DNA of 64,000 nucleotides from Gnetum montanum. Lineage: Eukaryota > Streptophyta > Gnetopsida > Gnetales > Gnetaceae. Every line of letters begins with the position of its first letter. Within the stretch, counting starts at the first letter, position 1. The notes under the pieces are model-generated. The model ran no database searches, had not been told where the DNA came from, and worked only from the letters and a program-made list of their open reading frames with translations. Shown in pieces: positions 21,716 to 32,264 of this stretch. A program made the translations under genes and the position numbers. Location: contig MNCI01009225.1 in assembly GCA_015680685.1 (NCBI GenBank), positions 56,699 through 120,698 of the forward strand, given 5' to 3'.

Positions 21716-22716
21716 GCTTGATTTCATTTCAAGAATAGAAAAGATGACCTTTAACAAAGGTTACCATTTAATATGACCAAGACTCTTAAAATTTAACCCT
21801 CCTAACCAAACCTACCACCCATGTGCTACATGGATGCTCCTATTTATCAATAATATCCTAATCCACCTTGTTGGATGATGTCCTTTCCTGTTTGCTTTTC
21901 GTCAATCATCCTTAATGAGTAAAATGGATTAGAGACCCCAGGATCTTCGGTAATTTAACAATAATACTTCTACTTAAGTTGCTGCTACAGAAAAGCACTC
22001 GTGTACACGGTTTTGATGCAAAGTTCCAGACATGGCAGGCTCGAATTAATTGTTGCTGGAACCGTTACTTCACGTGTGGCAGCGTCCAACACTGGCGGTC
22101 AGAGAGAGAATGTAGCTACTTGGAAGTAGCGGAAACTGACGTCATTTTTCTAGAGCCATGACAGAGGGCCCCCGGACGCAAAACTCACCCGGGTCAAATC
22201 GCTCGTTGGGATGAACATGTAGTACATCCCATTACTTAACATCATATTAATGATCTTTGGATGTATACCAACATTTCATTTTGAAAAAATGTGGATGAAT
22301 TTATGATTTGCAGTTAGACGTCCATCCATGAACACGATTGATTAGCCACGATCATCATATTAATGATCTTTGGATTAGCCACGATCATCATATTAATGAT
22401 CTTTGGATGTATACCAACATTTCATTTTGAAAAAATGTGGATGAATTTATGATTGGCAGTTAAACGTCCATGCATGGACACGATTGATTAGCCACGATGT
22501 TTCGGGTGCATGCCATGATACACATAGGCATGTGGAAATTGTGCACGTCATTTCTCTACAGCCATAACAGAGGGCCCTGGGACGTTAATGCATGGATACG
22601 ATTGATTAGCCATGGTGATCATTAGATGCCTGCCACTATACACATAGGCATGGCTATGTAAAAGTCAAAAGAAACGTGTAAATCTACCCAGTAAGCCGAC
22701 GAAAAGTAAATAGAAC
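21716..22716. other. Upstream flank of ankyrin unit 2, with local duplications
   Basis: This is collinear with 16201-17269 but keeps far more CG dinucleotides, so it is the less methylation-decayed version. A block of about 120 bp beginning TCATATTAATGATCTTTGG is partly triplicated between 22240 and 22440. No coding sequence seen. If unit 2 was ever transcribed its promoter would lie here, but no convincing TATA box was picked out. Confidence 0.5.
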
Positions 22717-23058
22717 ATGAATTCTTCCATCAAACCTTTACTAAAGGCCTGGGGCTGGGATTCGGAGGTAGACAAACAGGATGCATCCAGCAGTAGTACT
22801 CCAGACTATGAGGGTGAAAAAGAATTGCAACGGAGGAATGCAGGATCGCTATGGCTAAACTATTTGCTCGCTCATGCTGTTGCTGCTGAATTAGTTCTAG
22901 AAGCCATCGTTAAATACTTGCTTCTAAAGGCCTTGGATGAAGAGGTATATGCAGCATGCTTCCAAGACAAAGATGTTACACTCCTCACATGTCACCTGCT
23001 GTGTGTTACTGCAAACCACCCAGCAATGTGAACTTTGTGGATGCTATTTTAAATTGGT
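22717..23058 (+). pseudogene. Ankyrin-gene pseudogene, unit 2 (exon 1 start only)
   Basis: An open frame of 104 codons starts MNSSIKPLLKAWGWDSEV and includes YLLLKALDEEVYAACFQDKD, which lines up with the N-terminus of the full gene. It ends at TGA 23029-23031 because the segment encoding the first ankyrin repeat has an internal deletion of about 40 bp. Ankyrin homology is lost after ATGCTATTTTAAATTGG. Without ankyrin repeats or membrane region it is a truncated relic, though the frame is intact enough that a short peptide cannot be excluded. Confidence 0.65.
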
Positions 23059-23540
23059 GTGGTGAAAATTATATGGAAGATACAAAGTCATCATGATCAC
23101 AATCCATAATGTATAGTTATATTAATGGATGAATGGTACCGTCATTCTTAATAAAGCTCATTTTATCCATCTATTTTTATGATGATGACGGCAAGGAAGA
23201 TACAAAATCATCATAATCCATAATACATAGGTGCGTTAAATGATAGATGTTACCATAGATTTTTATAGAGACACATTTTATTTGTGGTTTCATGAGAGTA
23301 AATTTGATTGAAAATACAAATTCATCACAATGCATAACTTAAGTTCATTTTATCCGTCTATTTTTCATGATAGCAAAGTTTGTAAGAAATGTAAAGTTGC
23401 TAGACTGTGTAACATCAATAAATGATACATTATACCATAGATCTATTTTTGTGATGGCAAATTTTGTGGAAGATACAAAGTTATAATGATCCATAATGCA
23501 TATTGCATTAAGATACAAAGTCATCATAATCCATGGAAAG
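23059..23540. repeat. Diverged tandem repeat downstream of unit 2 pseudogene
   Basis: The same repeated motifs as in 17631-18050 recur (GATACAAAGTCATCAT, TCCATAATGCATA, TTTTATCC[AG]TCTATTTTT). Here the array continues about 100 bp further than in unit 1, with an extra AAGATACAAAGTCATCATAATCC unit near 23510. Confidence 0.6.
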
Positions 23541-24420
23541 AGGACACAATCTTTCTTAAGAGCCTATAATGGCTATGGTGCTAATGCATGCATATTAGAT
23601 GATTATCATGATGATTGCTTCAACCATACTTGAGTGTCCTTGGGTTCCACTTTGGGCCTACTTATAAGAAGAATAGGACCTAATAACACATGTTCCAAAT
23701 AATATAGAAAAACGTTTTCAATCCCGCTAACGTAATGTAAATAATAACACGTAATAACAAGGGACGTTAAAAGTTAAAATTTGATATTTGTAAGGGGCTA
23801 AGAAAGACTATCCGCTTATCAATCAATGATGTATACGTGCAGTTAATGACCTATGGAACGTCGATTCTTATGGTGACGGATCCCAGAGAAGACAACAGCT
23901 TTGTCATTTTATGCGTCTATTCGGTGATGACTAATATTTGTATTATCATGTATCACGGAGCGCATTAAGTGGCGAATGCGGATGCAAATGGTCCAATAGA
24001 TTCCTAGGAGCGTCATCACGATCCATGGGGTGTCGGACCCGAAAAGTTCTATTGATATTAATAGTGTATACCCGAAAAGTTCTATTGATATTAATAGTGT
24101 ATCAGTTACAGTATCCTGATAAGATTAAGGGGAAGGGGGAAGCTGAGAGCACTATGCATAAAACTCGGGACCAGCCGTATAAATAAACAAGTATTAAGGG
24201 AGGAAACTGAATTGGGGCACCACCAAACATCCACCCATGCTGACTCGTTACAAGATAGAAGAATATAGAATTAGATAAAGGAAAAAAAAAAGCTTTCAAT
24301 TAAGGATAGAGAGAGTTCCAATGGTCACTCCTCACAACAGAAATGCATAAATGCGTTGAGTGATAGATAATAGCGTGGATTCTTAAGAGCTTCATTTTAT
24401 GTTTTTATCTTTCTACGTTC
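23541..24420 (+). promoter_or_regulatory. Upstream region of the full ankyrin-TM gene
   Basis: This non-repetitive, CG-retaining region holds a perfect 33-bp tandem duplication (24037-24069, 24070-24102) with core AAAAGTTCTATTGATATTAA, then TATAAATAAA at 24178-24187, about 370 bp before the chosen start codon. TATA box and tandem element spaced 75-140 bp apart are consistent with a core promoter; transcription start near 24210 is inferred only. Confidence 0.5.
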
Positions 24421-24498
24421 ATGAAAACGATTTCTGTGGAAGATAATTCTTTGAGAAAACCTTTGATAAAGGCCTGGGACTGGGAGGACAGTGTGTAA
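24421..24498 (+). other. Upstream ORF in the ankyrin-TM gene leader (25 codons)
   Basis: An ATG at 24421 opens a frame containing LRKPLIKAWDWEDSV and ends TAA at 24496-24498. It is homologous to the N-terminus of unit 2 (IKPLLKAWGWDSEV), where the frame stays open. In unit 3 small length changes turn the ancestral N-terminus into an upstream ORF, so the main start moves to 24552. If transcription starts near 24210 this uORF would precede the main frame and could lower translation. Confidence 0.5.
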
Positions 24499-24551
24499 AC
24501 TAGGAGGATCCAGCTTAATACTACAGAGTAAGAAGGTGCAAAAGTATTGCA

Positions 24552-25131
24552 ATGGCTAAACTACTCAATTATGCTATCGAATCGGTGCTTACAGTGCTTA
24601 CAGTCATTGTTAGATACTGGGAATCAAAGCCTATGGATACCGAGGTGCATGAAGCATGCTTAAATCAAGAGAACCAAGACCAAGATATTGAGCTTCTCCA
24701 AAAAAAAGTCCGCAGTTCTCCTACTGTGTTACTGCAAACAAACAAGCGAAAGGAGACGCTGCTGCACCTGGCTGCGTGTCATGGCAATGTTAGATATGTG
24801 GATGCTATTTTGGATTTGCATAAGCGGTGCCAAGTTCGGTGGATTCGACGGTGGCCGCTGGTTAAATCCACTAATTATCAAGGAAACTCTGTACTTCACG
24901 AAGCTGCTACTGCAGGGCATACACATTTGGTGAAGTACCTGGTTGGATCATACCCCAATTTGGTTAAGCAAGTGAATTGGTTTGGAGAGACGGCGCTGTT
25001 TCTTGCTTGTGAGAATGGCCATGAAGACGTGGTTCGTCAAATTCTGGCTCATGCTCCCCAGGTAGAGCTTGGCCGTACAACGAAAGATGGGCAGACCTGC
25101 TTTCACGTTGCAGCTTACAGGGGATACACAG
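24552..25131 (+). CDS. Ankyrin-repeat transmembrane (ACD6/ITN1-like) protein, exon 1
   Basis: This is the one convincing host gene. With exons 2 and 3 it would encode about 549 residues: N-terminal region (1-65), ankyrin repeats (about 66-365) and a PGG-type membrane region. Exon 1 encodes residues 1-193 plus the first base of codon 194. Repeat landmarks are ETLLHLAACHGNVRYVDAIL (69-87), NSVLHEAATAGHTHLVKYLV (112-131), GETALFLACENGHEDVVRQI (145-164) and DGQTCFHVAAYRGYTG (179-194), the last cut by the intron. The donor is ACACAG|GTAATAT, phase 1. The ATG at 24552 is the first in this frame after upstream stops. Family members sit in plasma or internal membranes and act in defence or stress signalling; the specific role here is unknown. 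Reading into the intron would add 27 unrelated codons (to 25217). Confidence 0.85.
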
Positions 25132-25690
25132 GTAATATATTTTATGCTTCTTACCATCTTGGAGGCGTTGTGTTTTCTCCAGAATCCTGTGCGATAACTC
25201 TTGTTCACGAAATTTAGGATTGTTGTTTTTGTCTTTCGCCAATAAGGCACTCTTTTAGTCTTTTATAATAAAGCGACGGTCCATGATTTTTGCTTTCTGA
25301 TACGGTAAAATGTTTGATGGATTATGCTACTATTTCTTTTTTTTTTCCCCTCCTTTGAACGTGTTGTACAGCATCAACGTTACATATTATTTGTAGTTCG
25401 TATGAGTTCTGTTTGGCTAATTTTTGTCCATCTTCAAGAACGAACATATTGATTATTTTTTTATAACCACTTCCCCTGTTTCTATCGATATAGATTCCCA
25501 ATAGTATATTGGGAAGAGTCTTGCCTCTGTAATCTCAGATCACAGGTTTAATTATGCTGAAAACATTGAATTAGAAATTTTGAAACTGATCTCCTAGATG
25601 CCAGGGTCTCAGTGTGAAGTTTGAAATCATGTGTGTGAAGTGTGAAATCATGTATCTAAAAAAGATCAGTCTCATCGTCTAAAATGTTAT

Positions 25691-25764
25691 TGCGTTCCCG
25701 ACTCACCTTTTAATATAAAATTTACCTTGCGTTCTGAACTCACCTTTTAATATAAAATTTACCT
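25691..25764 (+). repeat. 37-bp tandem duplication in the original intron
   Basis: TGCGTTC followed by ACTCACCTTTTAATATAAAA is repeated back to back at 25691-25727 and 25728-25764 with very few differences, immediately left of the copia LTR. Confidence 0.75.
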
Positions 25765-25772
25765 GGGAAAAT

Positions 25773-26199
25773 TGTAACGTGGATGAAGGTAAATCTGCTT
25801 TGGTTTTCTCCAACACCCATATTCTCTGCCACCGTTACACTATTTTTTTATTTCTGATACATATTTCCTTTCTTTTGAATTTTGCGTTCATATCAAAAAT
25901 AAATTACCGTCCCTTTTATTTCTGGTTCATTTTTATTACCCGATTAATGTACAAGGAGCTCTATGGGAGCATCCTTAAAATAATGATTGCCAATGCATAA
26001 TCTGCAATATTCATCTTCAATCCTCCTATATTGTATTCATTAATTCTGTCTTTGATTTAATCTTGAAGTTGTGCTATTGCTGCAGTTGTTCATCTTGAAG
26101 TTTTTCCCAGGGTAACTCTTTGTCTTGTCAATTTTTATATTATTCTTCATTTTATCTTAAAATTTTTTAGTATTGTGTGTAAGAGAATGGGAATAATAA
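25773..26199 (+). repeat. 5' LTR of the copia element
   Basis: It starts TGTAACGTGGATGAAGG and ends in GGGAATAATA. It pairs with 51104-51530 over its full length, including the stretches CATATTTCCTTTCTTTTGAA and TTGTTCTTCATTTTATCTTA (the latter near 26130-26160 as ATTATTCTTC). TTTTGGAGCTATATTCC follows at about 26204, possibly the initiator-Met primer site with a short internal loss. Confidence 0.78.
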
Positions 26200-26263
26200 T
26201 TAGTTTTGGAGCTATATTCCACACAAAATAGTTATCTTTGTCTAAGTGTTTACAAGGGGAATC

Positions 26264-26380
26264 ATGATCAACTCTTCAACTAAAATTGAGATTGAAAAAT
26301 TCAATGGATCTCTATGAACTATAGAAGATCAAGATGGAGGATTTGTTAATAGCAAAAGATCAGCACAATGCAATCTTAAG
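26264..26380 (+). pseudogene. Copia gag, N-terminal piece
   Basis: From ATG 26264 the frame reads KIEIEKFNGSL, then (with a stop and a frame change) DQDGGFVNSKRSAQCNL. These are the decayed typical opening of copia gag, in which a short acidic/Lys stretch is followed by FNG and a Trp-containing helix. It is cut at 26380 by Athila E1; the continuation starts at 39473. Confidence 0.65.
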
Positions 26381-27245
26381 TGATGAGTGGTGGGTACCCC
26401 ATACGCCCAACCATACGAATCATTAAGTGTTCACATGTGATCTGATCAAATTCTGTGAATTTATAGCCTTTTAAGTACATTGGTCTCTAGAAGGTGAAAC
26501 TAATCATTGCTATCCTTGTCTTCTCAATTACACTTGTGAAATGCAAAGGTATGGTTAAGTGTAATTGAGGTATATGATTTTTATCATTTTTTATGTTTTA
26601 TGTTCTAAGTTGCCTAAAAATAAAAAATGATGAATAGAGTAGTTTAATTGCTAATTTAATCTAACTAGCTAACACTTAACTAATCCTAACATAAGCATCC
26701 ATTTCCACTTGCCATACACATCTTGAACACATATAACAAAACCGAGTTACTAAATGTTAAGCATTACTGGGATTATCAAGCATTACATGAATGCTTGAAG
26801 TGTCATACTTATGTTTACTATTTAATTACTATTTCATCCAGCTTAATCTAGCTCAACTTAGCTTAATTAATTTCTTGATTACTTCAAACATTAAATAAAA
26901 TTGCCTAAACTATTAAATGCTTAAAGAAAACAATTATTCTATTCAAAGTGTTGCAAGGTTTATCAAAAAGCTCGTCTTTATTGTTACATAGATTGTAGTG
27001 CTCAGGTACAACAGTGCCCAAATAAGGATTTGTACACTCTTTGACTCTTACTATGGGCATTTAGAAAAATATTCGAACTTTCAAGTGGAAAAAATGCTAG
27101 AGCTTCGCTTCTATGAGACTTCTTCTATAAATGTGATTAGTGAATATGCATTTATAGGTGAAAATAGACACTGCATTGACATAGCCATGTCGATGGGGTT
27201 GCGTTGATGAGGCTTCATCAACGTAATGCTTGGTGTGACTCATCA
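26381..27245 (-). repeat. E1 3' LTR (family B)
   Basis: 865 bp. On the plus strand it begins TGATGAGTGGTGGGTACC (reverse complement of the shared U5 end) and finishes GTGTGACTCATCA. Its U3 (about 27180-27240) carries the CGATG/GGC-type motifs of family B. Confidence 0.85.
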
Positions 27246-27268
27246 TACCCCCATAACTGAATGAAAAC
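27246..27268 (-). promoter_or_regulatory. E1 extended polypurine tract
   Basis: On the minus strand this reads GTTTTCATTCAGTTATGGGGG then TA directly before the LTR, matching the tracts before 14588 and 19251. Confidence 0.65.
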
Positions 27269-27360
27269 TCATCCTCGAGTAAACACAAGGATTAACAAGT
27301 TTCTTACAAACTTTTGGGAAGGTATGGGATTATTGACTAACTACTGACAAACTCAAACTC

Positions 27361-27413
<53 letters not shown>
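27361..27413. repeat. (AC)n microsatellite
   Basis: An uninterrupted AC dinucleotide run of about 26 units lies in the 3' untranslated part of E1, between ORF3 and the polypurine tract. Confidence 0.95.
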
Positions 27414-27416
<3 letters not shown>

Positions 27417-27528
27417 TATACAAAATTACAATCATTACAAAATTTTGGTATATAGGAAAACAAAATTAAACACTAGGATAAAATTGACAAACACAACTCC
27501 TTTGACGGTGTGAAGATGAGGAAGAAGT

Positions 27529-30274
27529 TCAAACAATCCTAGGTGGTGGAGGCTCTTGAGGCTTCAAAGGACCTTCTCCTACTTTAGGCACATGCGGTGG
27601 TTGAGGTGGTTATGGTTGATCTGCAGTAGCTGGAACCTCTAGTGGAAGATGGAAGGCATCCAACAATGCCTTTACCATCTCCTCCTTACTCCTAGGATCA
27701 TTTACAGTTCACACTTCATTGCAAATGTGGGCTGGTGTGGGAACATCTTAAGTACAAGGCATTGTTGAGAACAGCTCCCTTGCATTGAGGAACTAAGTAG
27801 AGAAACGTTTGTGCTCAACATTGAACATTCTTACTACATTTTGTAGATCCTAGTAGTCACTCATTCTTCTAGCTAGGTTCTTAGCTATGGACCCTTGATC
27901 AATGAAGTGTTGCCTAAGAACATTGAGTTCCTCATTTGACACCTCAAGTTTTTGCTTGGTTTCTTTGTGCATCTTGAACTTGACCTCATACAATAAGTAC
28001 AAATTGGCCACTTGTTTCTTCAAATTTGGCAGAGGCTTTCCTATTTTCATCATTGCTAGGTTTGAGTAATAGAGGTTGGTGAGCTCCATATACTTAATCA
28101 TCTCCTCAATTTGTAGCTTCTTTAGGTAAATTTCTACCTTGTTGTACACGTTTAGTTCATCAAAGATGGGTTGCCACACATTGTCTCCTTGTTGGAGTTG
28201 TTGAAGGACCTCGTTCACCTTCGCCTTTACCAATTTTGATTTTTTGTTCATTAATTTCTTTTTGCAAACCAACTTGGTCCTTGTAGATTTTTGACAAAGG
28301 GCACAGACTTCCTCCATGAAGAGATTGCGATTTTTTGCTACCATTGACACCCTAACAAGCTGCTCCTACTGTTGTCACATGTATTCAACCATACATTCTT
28401 TTTGGAGCTTGACAACATGTAGGCATTGATTACCTTTGGTCATATTGGCATTCTCCCAGTATACCTCTTCCAAGTCCTTGTTGGTGTGATAGGTTTTTGC
28501 CTTGGCCAAGGACTTATTAAAGATCATTGGCTCCCTTTCATACTCAACATTTTGAAGTTTGGACTGAAGCCGTTGAAAAGCTTCATCCCTAGTTATTGCA
28601 TGATTAGGCATAAGCAAGATGGGCTCTTAGATCAGTAACTTCCATAGCCAAGCATTCATTCTTAGCCATGACCATTTCAAGTTGTGTGTCTACAATTATG
28701 CACTTGTCCCTTGCTTCCAACAATGCCAATTGGGTAGTAGAAATATCTTCTGAAAGGTCAAACCTCCAAAATTAGTTGCTAGGTTCCCACCAGTCGTTAT
28801 AGTAACTCCTTGTGTAGGGCCATGCTAAACCTCCCACTTACTATCCTTGTAGATGTCTGCACATCTCTAAGTGCAATAACATCAGGTACAAACATTGTAG
28901 AAACAATAAGGGCTTCACCCACATAGTCTACCACCATCTATATAGTTGTTTCCTACCCTTGGTGTTGCATCACTAAGATAGTAGCCCCAGCTCCCTCCTC
29001 TAAGTGTATCGAGAAGGTGGCAGCATTCCTAGAAATTTTTGGGAACTACTATTATCTGAGAATGGACACCATTACCTCCCAAGCACTAGGATTTGAGTGT
29101 GTAGGCACTTGCATTCTTTGGGTAGAAAACATAGGTACCATGTCTTCCAACCAACTTATGGTATGAGTTACCTTGTTCAAATGGCTAAGGGCTAGTTAGT
29201 AGACAAAGGACTTCCCACTCGATCCTACTCACTGTTATTGTAAGAGTTACTCTTGGAGCTTTTTCATGTATTTTGTGGTAGCACACATCTTTGATGTTGA
29301 TTGCTATTAAGTGGCTGGTGGTGATGGCTACTCCTTTTCCTTGGGTCATGGTGTCCATCATTTCTATCCAAAAGGTAGAAGAAGCATGTCTAATTGCATC
29401 ATTGGTGTAAAGGACTATTTGTACCCTTTTACATAGTTTTCTGATGAGGTAGGAAAAGGGATGGTCTTCTTTCCATGTTCATTCTCTTTGAACCTCTTCT
29501 CTATCACTTGATAGATTACTTGTGGAAGGTTGATAGGAAATTTTTTGCTTAGAGCGACACATGCACGGGTAGAAAAGGTAGTTACCTTACTAGGCTTCAC
29601 AATAGGATTGAGGTGATGAATTACTATCTTGAAATACATGCATTCTACCATAGTGAGTGCATCATAATCTTTGTGGTCAACTCCATAGCATCATTGGGTC
29701 CACTCCTTCTTTACCTCAGGGTCTACCTAAGTTGAGATCTTTGCCAAGCTGGTTCCAATATCACACAAGAGCCTGTGCGATTGCTTCCATCGAGTAGGAC
29801 ATGTGAATGTCCTTGATTCTGACTATGGCACTTGGCTGCTAAGTGTTATAGAAGAGATAAGTCTTGCCCATGTGCCACTCCCCAATGGAAGTGATGATTG
29901 ACTACATGGGAGAGGTTTGTAGTTGAGCTCTGACTTCCTTTGGAGCAAATTCCAAGAACATCCCAAAGTTTAGTTCTTAGAGAACTAAACGTTCAATGTC
30001 CCTAGGCTTGATTTGATCAAGGCATGCACAGGTTAAGGTAACTTTAAGTCTTGGCACAGGTTTCGGTGTCTCATCTTAGTGAGACTACTCTATTTTTCTT
30101 CTTTTGGAATTTGATGAATAAATTCCACTTTGGGATCCTCACGAAGAGCTCCTAAGCATGAGTTCAAACTTCTTGGTCCTGGGGTTGTTCTTGTTGGCCC
30201 CTTCCAGTTCTAAGTTGCCTATCCCTAAGTTAGGATGGTCTTGCCTCTAGTCCATGCTTTGGTCTTGGTGCCAT
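27529..30274 (-). pseudogene. E1 ORF3: coiled-coil protein in the env position, function unknown
   Basis: On the minus strand it starts ATGGCACCAAGACCAAAGC at 30274, preceded by GTGGTCATAG, and ends PPPRIV-stop at 27529-27531. An upstream block (29415-29651) contains FPINLPQVIYQVIEKRF and KKTIPFPT, matching NLPHLYLTEFLRCFEEHK...ALPF of the 5319 element. The longest open stretches, 28375-28617 and 27850-28350, are Lys/Glu/Gln/Leu-rich coiled coil with YMELTNLYYSNLAMMKIG at about 28042-28095. The C-terminal part matches the fragment at 18051-19019 (DVPTPAHI; Pro-rich end). It lies where Athila elements normally carry an env-like gene, but no signal peptide or membrane helix was seen in it. Broken by several stops. 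Confidence 0.68.
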
Positions 30275-32264
30275 CTATGACCACAATACAATCAAGGATT
30301 AGCATATAGTATGTAACTCATAACATTAAGTACCTTATCTCTTTTGGAATAGTTACACTTGGCTAAGGTGTGGTCATGGTAGATTGATATTTTAATATTA
30401 TTTTAATATTATTTTATTTAATTTTAGGTTATTGGAGTTTGTTGGAAGGGTTTAACTTCCATAGGTTGATGATGTAATATTATTTTAATTATTAAACCCA
30501 TGGGGGAGTTAGAAAAACTTCAAAAACTTTTCTGTCAAAACCCTAGGGTTTGTGGCCCCCATGATGTAGAGCATACCTTTGGTAGCTAGAGGACTGAAAA
30601 ATGACTGAAATCAGACAAGCAATGTGAAAGATATGGGCTTTCAAAAATTGAAAAAACTCCCCTCTTGTTTGAAGTAAAATGGAAAAAAAATTACTATGTG
30701 TTTCACTCTATTTATAGTATTTTTTCCATGTGTTGATGGGGCCATGTCAACTTGGCTATGTTAATGTACGAGATTGTGTCTATGGGGCCACATTGATGCA
30801 TATGTTGACCACCATTGACTTTTCAAAAATTCAAGAAATACAAGTAGTTTTTACATGAAATTGGAGTCTTTTGGAAGCCAACAAAGCCAAGTACACAATG
30901 AAATGCATGCAGAGGACTTGATAATTCATAGAAATGGAGGTTTCACTTTGGAAGAATGATGGAGAAATGTCTTAAAGGAGTGCATATTTGGATGCAACCG
31001 ATGAAGAATGCAAAAGATTTGACTATGAAAATGCCTAAGGATAAGGAGCTTAACTATCCTAACCAAGGGATATGCAAGTGGATCCTCCCCATAGCAAGAA
31101 CATGCCCTTTTTCCCTTGCATATCCTCAATTAAGGAGTTCATGGGCCCCATAATTTATTAATGGTTATGAAAATTTAAGGACCTACTTCTAAAGAATCTA
31201 CCTAAGAATTTCAACACTTCAAACTAAGACATTGAATAAGAACATGGAAATTGGCAGTGAGGTGAATATTGAAAAACATTTATGGATGAGAGAGAAAATG
31301 GAAAATGGAATGGAATTCCTAATCATGGTCACAGGAAGTCCCTTGTGGATTTCGTGTTTAAATGACTTGATAAAGTTCATCCTTAGTCTAGATCAAAACC
31401 AATCACTTTTAGTGACTTTGCATTGCCACTTTAAGATTACCATTCCTTATTTAAGAAGAAAAGAGAAGTAAGAAGTGAGAAGGGACCTTAGTTAGAGGGG
31501 ACCTTCAGACATGGGTAACATGTATTCCTAGTCCCATAACCAATGTTTGCAGCCCATTATTTTTGTTTAAGGGGTATGCTTTGAATTTTCATCATTTTTT
31601 TGAATTTTATGTTTTATGGATTTTTGGATGGGAACCACACCATGCAAAGACTTATTAACTTTCTATTATTGGTCGACATAGAATGGTTAGAAATCCATGA
31701 AAAACACTCATGCACTCAAGTAAGTAGAAAGGAACAGAGGGTATTGAATTCCCTTGAAGTCACACTCTTTTCAAATCTTTGAATCTTTCCCAAGTTTGAA
31801 AACTACCAAGGCCACAAGTTCATTAAAGTTTTATTAATGAAAAAGGAACCTCATACTTCCAAAACTAAGAAGACCATAGAGTTGGTAAATGGATGGATGA
31901 TATGGATTCACTACCTATCCCATGAAAAAAAACCTTTGTTTTAGTCACTAGTCATCAAAATTCAAAAATAGAAACTAGTCATTAGCAATAAAAAATATTA
32001 AGTATAAACTGCCATTAGTAAACAGCTACAACATCATTGTGTCTTGTTTGCAACAAAGCATTTTATTAGAAAATAGTAAGAAACATTCACACCAAAATAA
32101 AGTAAAATATAAAATAAATTGTAAAATATTCAAGAAATTTAAAATGTAATAACATTGTTGTAAAATAAAAATTTGGAAAAAATAATAAAGTGTAACACAA
32201 AAAGGTGTAAAAACAACAAAGTGTAAAACAAAAAGGTAGAAAACTTGAGGATCTATCTTAATGA
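30275..32264 (-). other. E1 spacer between pol and ORF3
   Basis: About 2 kb without a credible gene. It is collinear in parts with E2 42480-43975, for example the segment around 31310-31440 and the AACCACACCATGCAAAGAC box at about 31630. Directly after pol (32030-32270) the element-sense strand is very T-rich, with recurrent TTTTAC motifs, and translates to a hydrophobic 81-residue frame. Confidence 0.55.

Noticed and set aside
25132-25217. Exon 1 frame running 27 codons past the donor to a stop
   Set aside because: The extra residues have no ankyrin character, and the GT donor joins in phase to exon 2.
24948-25250. Two overlapping minus-strand ORFs of 92-100 codons opposite ankyrin exon 1
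   Set aside because: They are shadows of the well-supported plus-strand exon, with no domain of their own.
27361-27413. (AC)n run as functional element
   Set aside because: Plain microsatellite in a dead retroelement's untranslated region.
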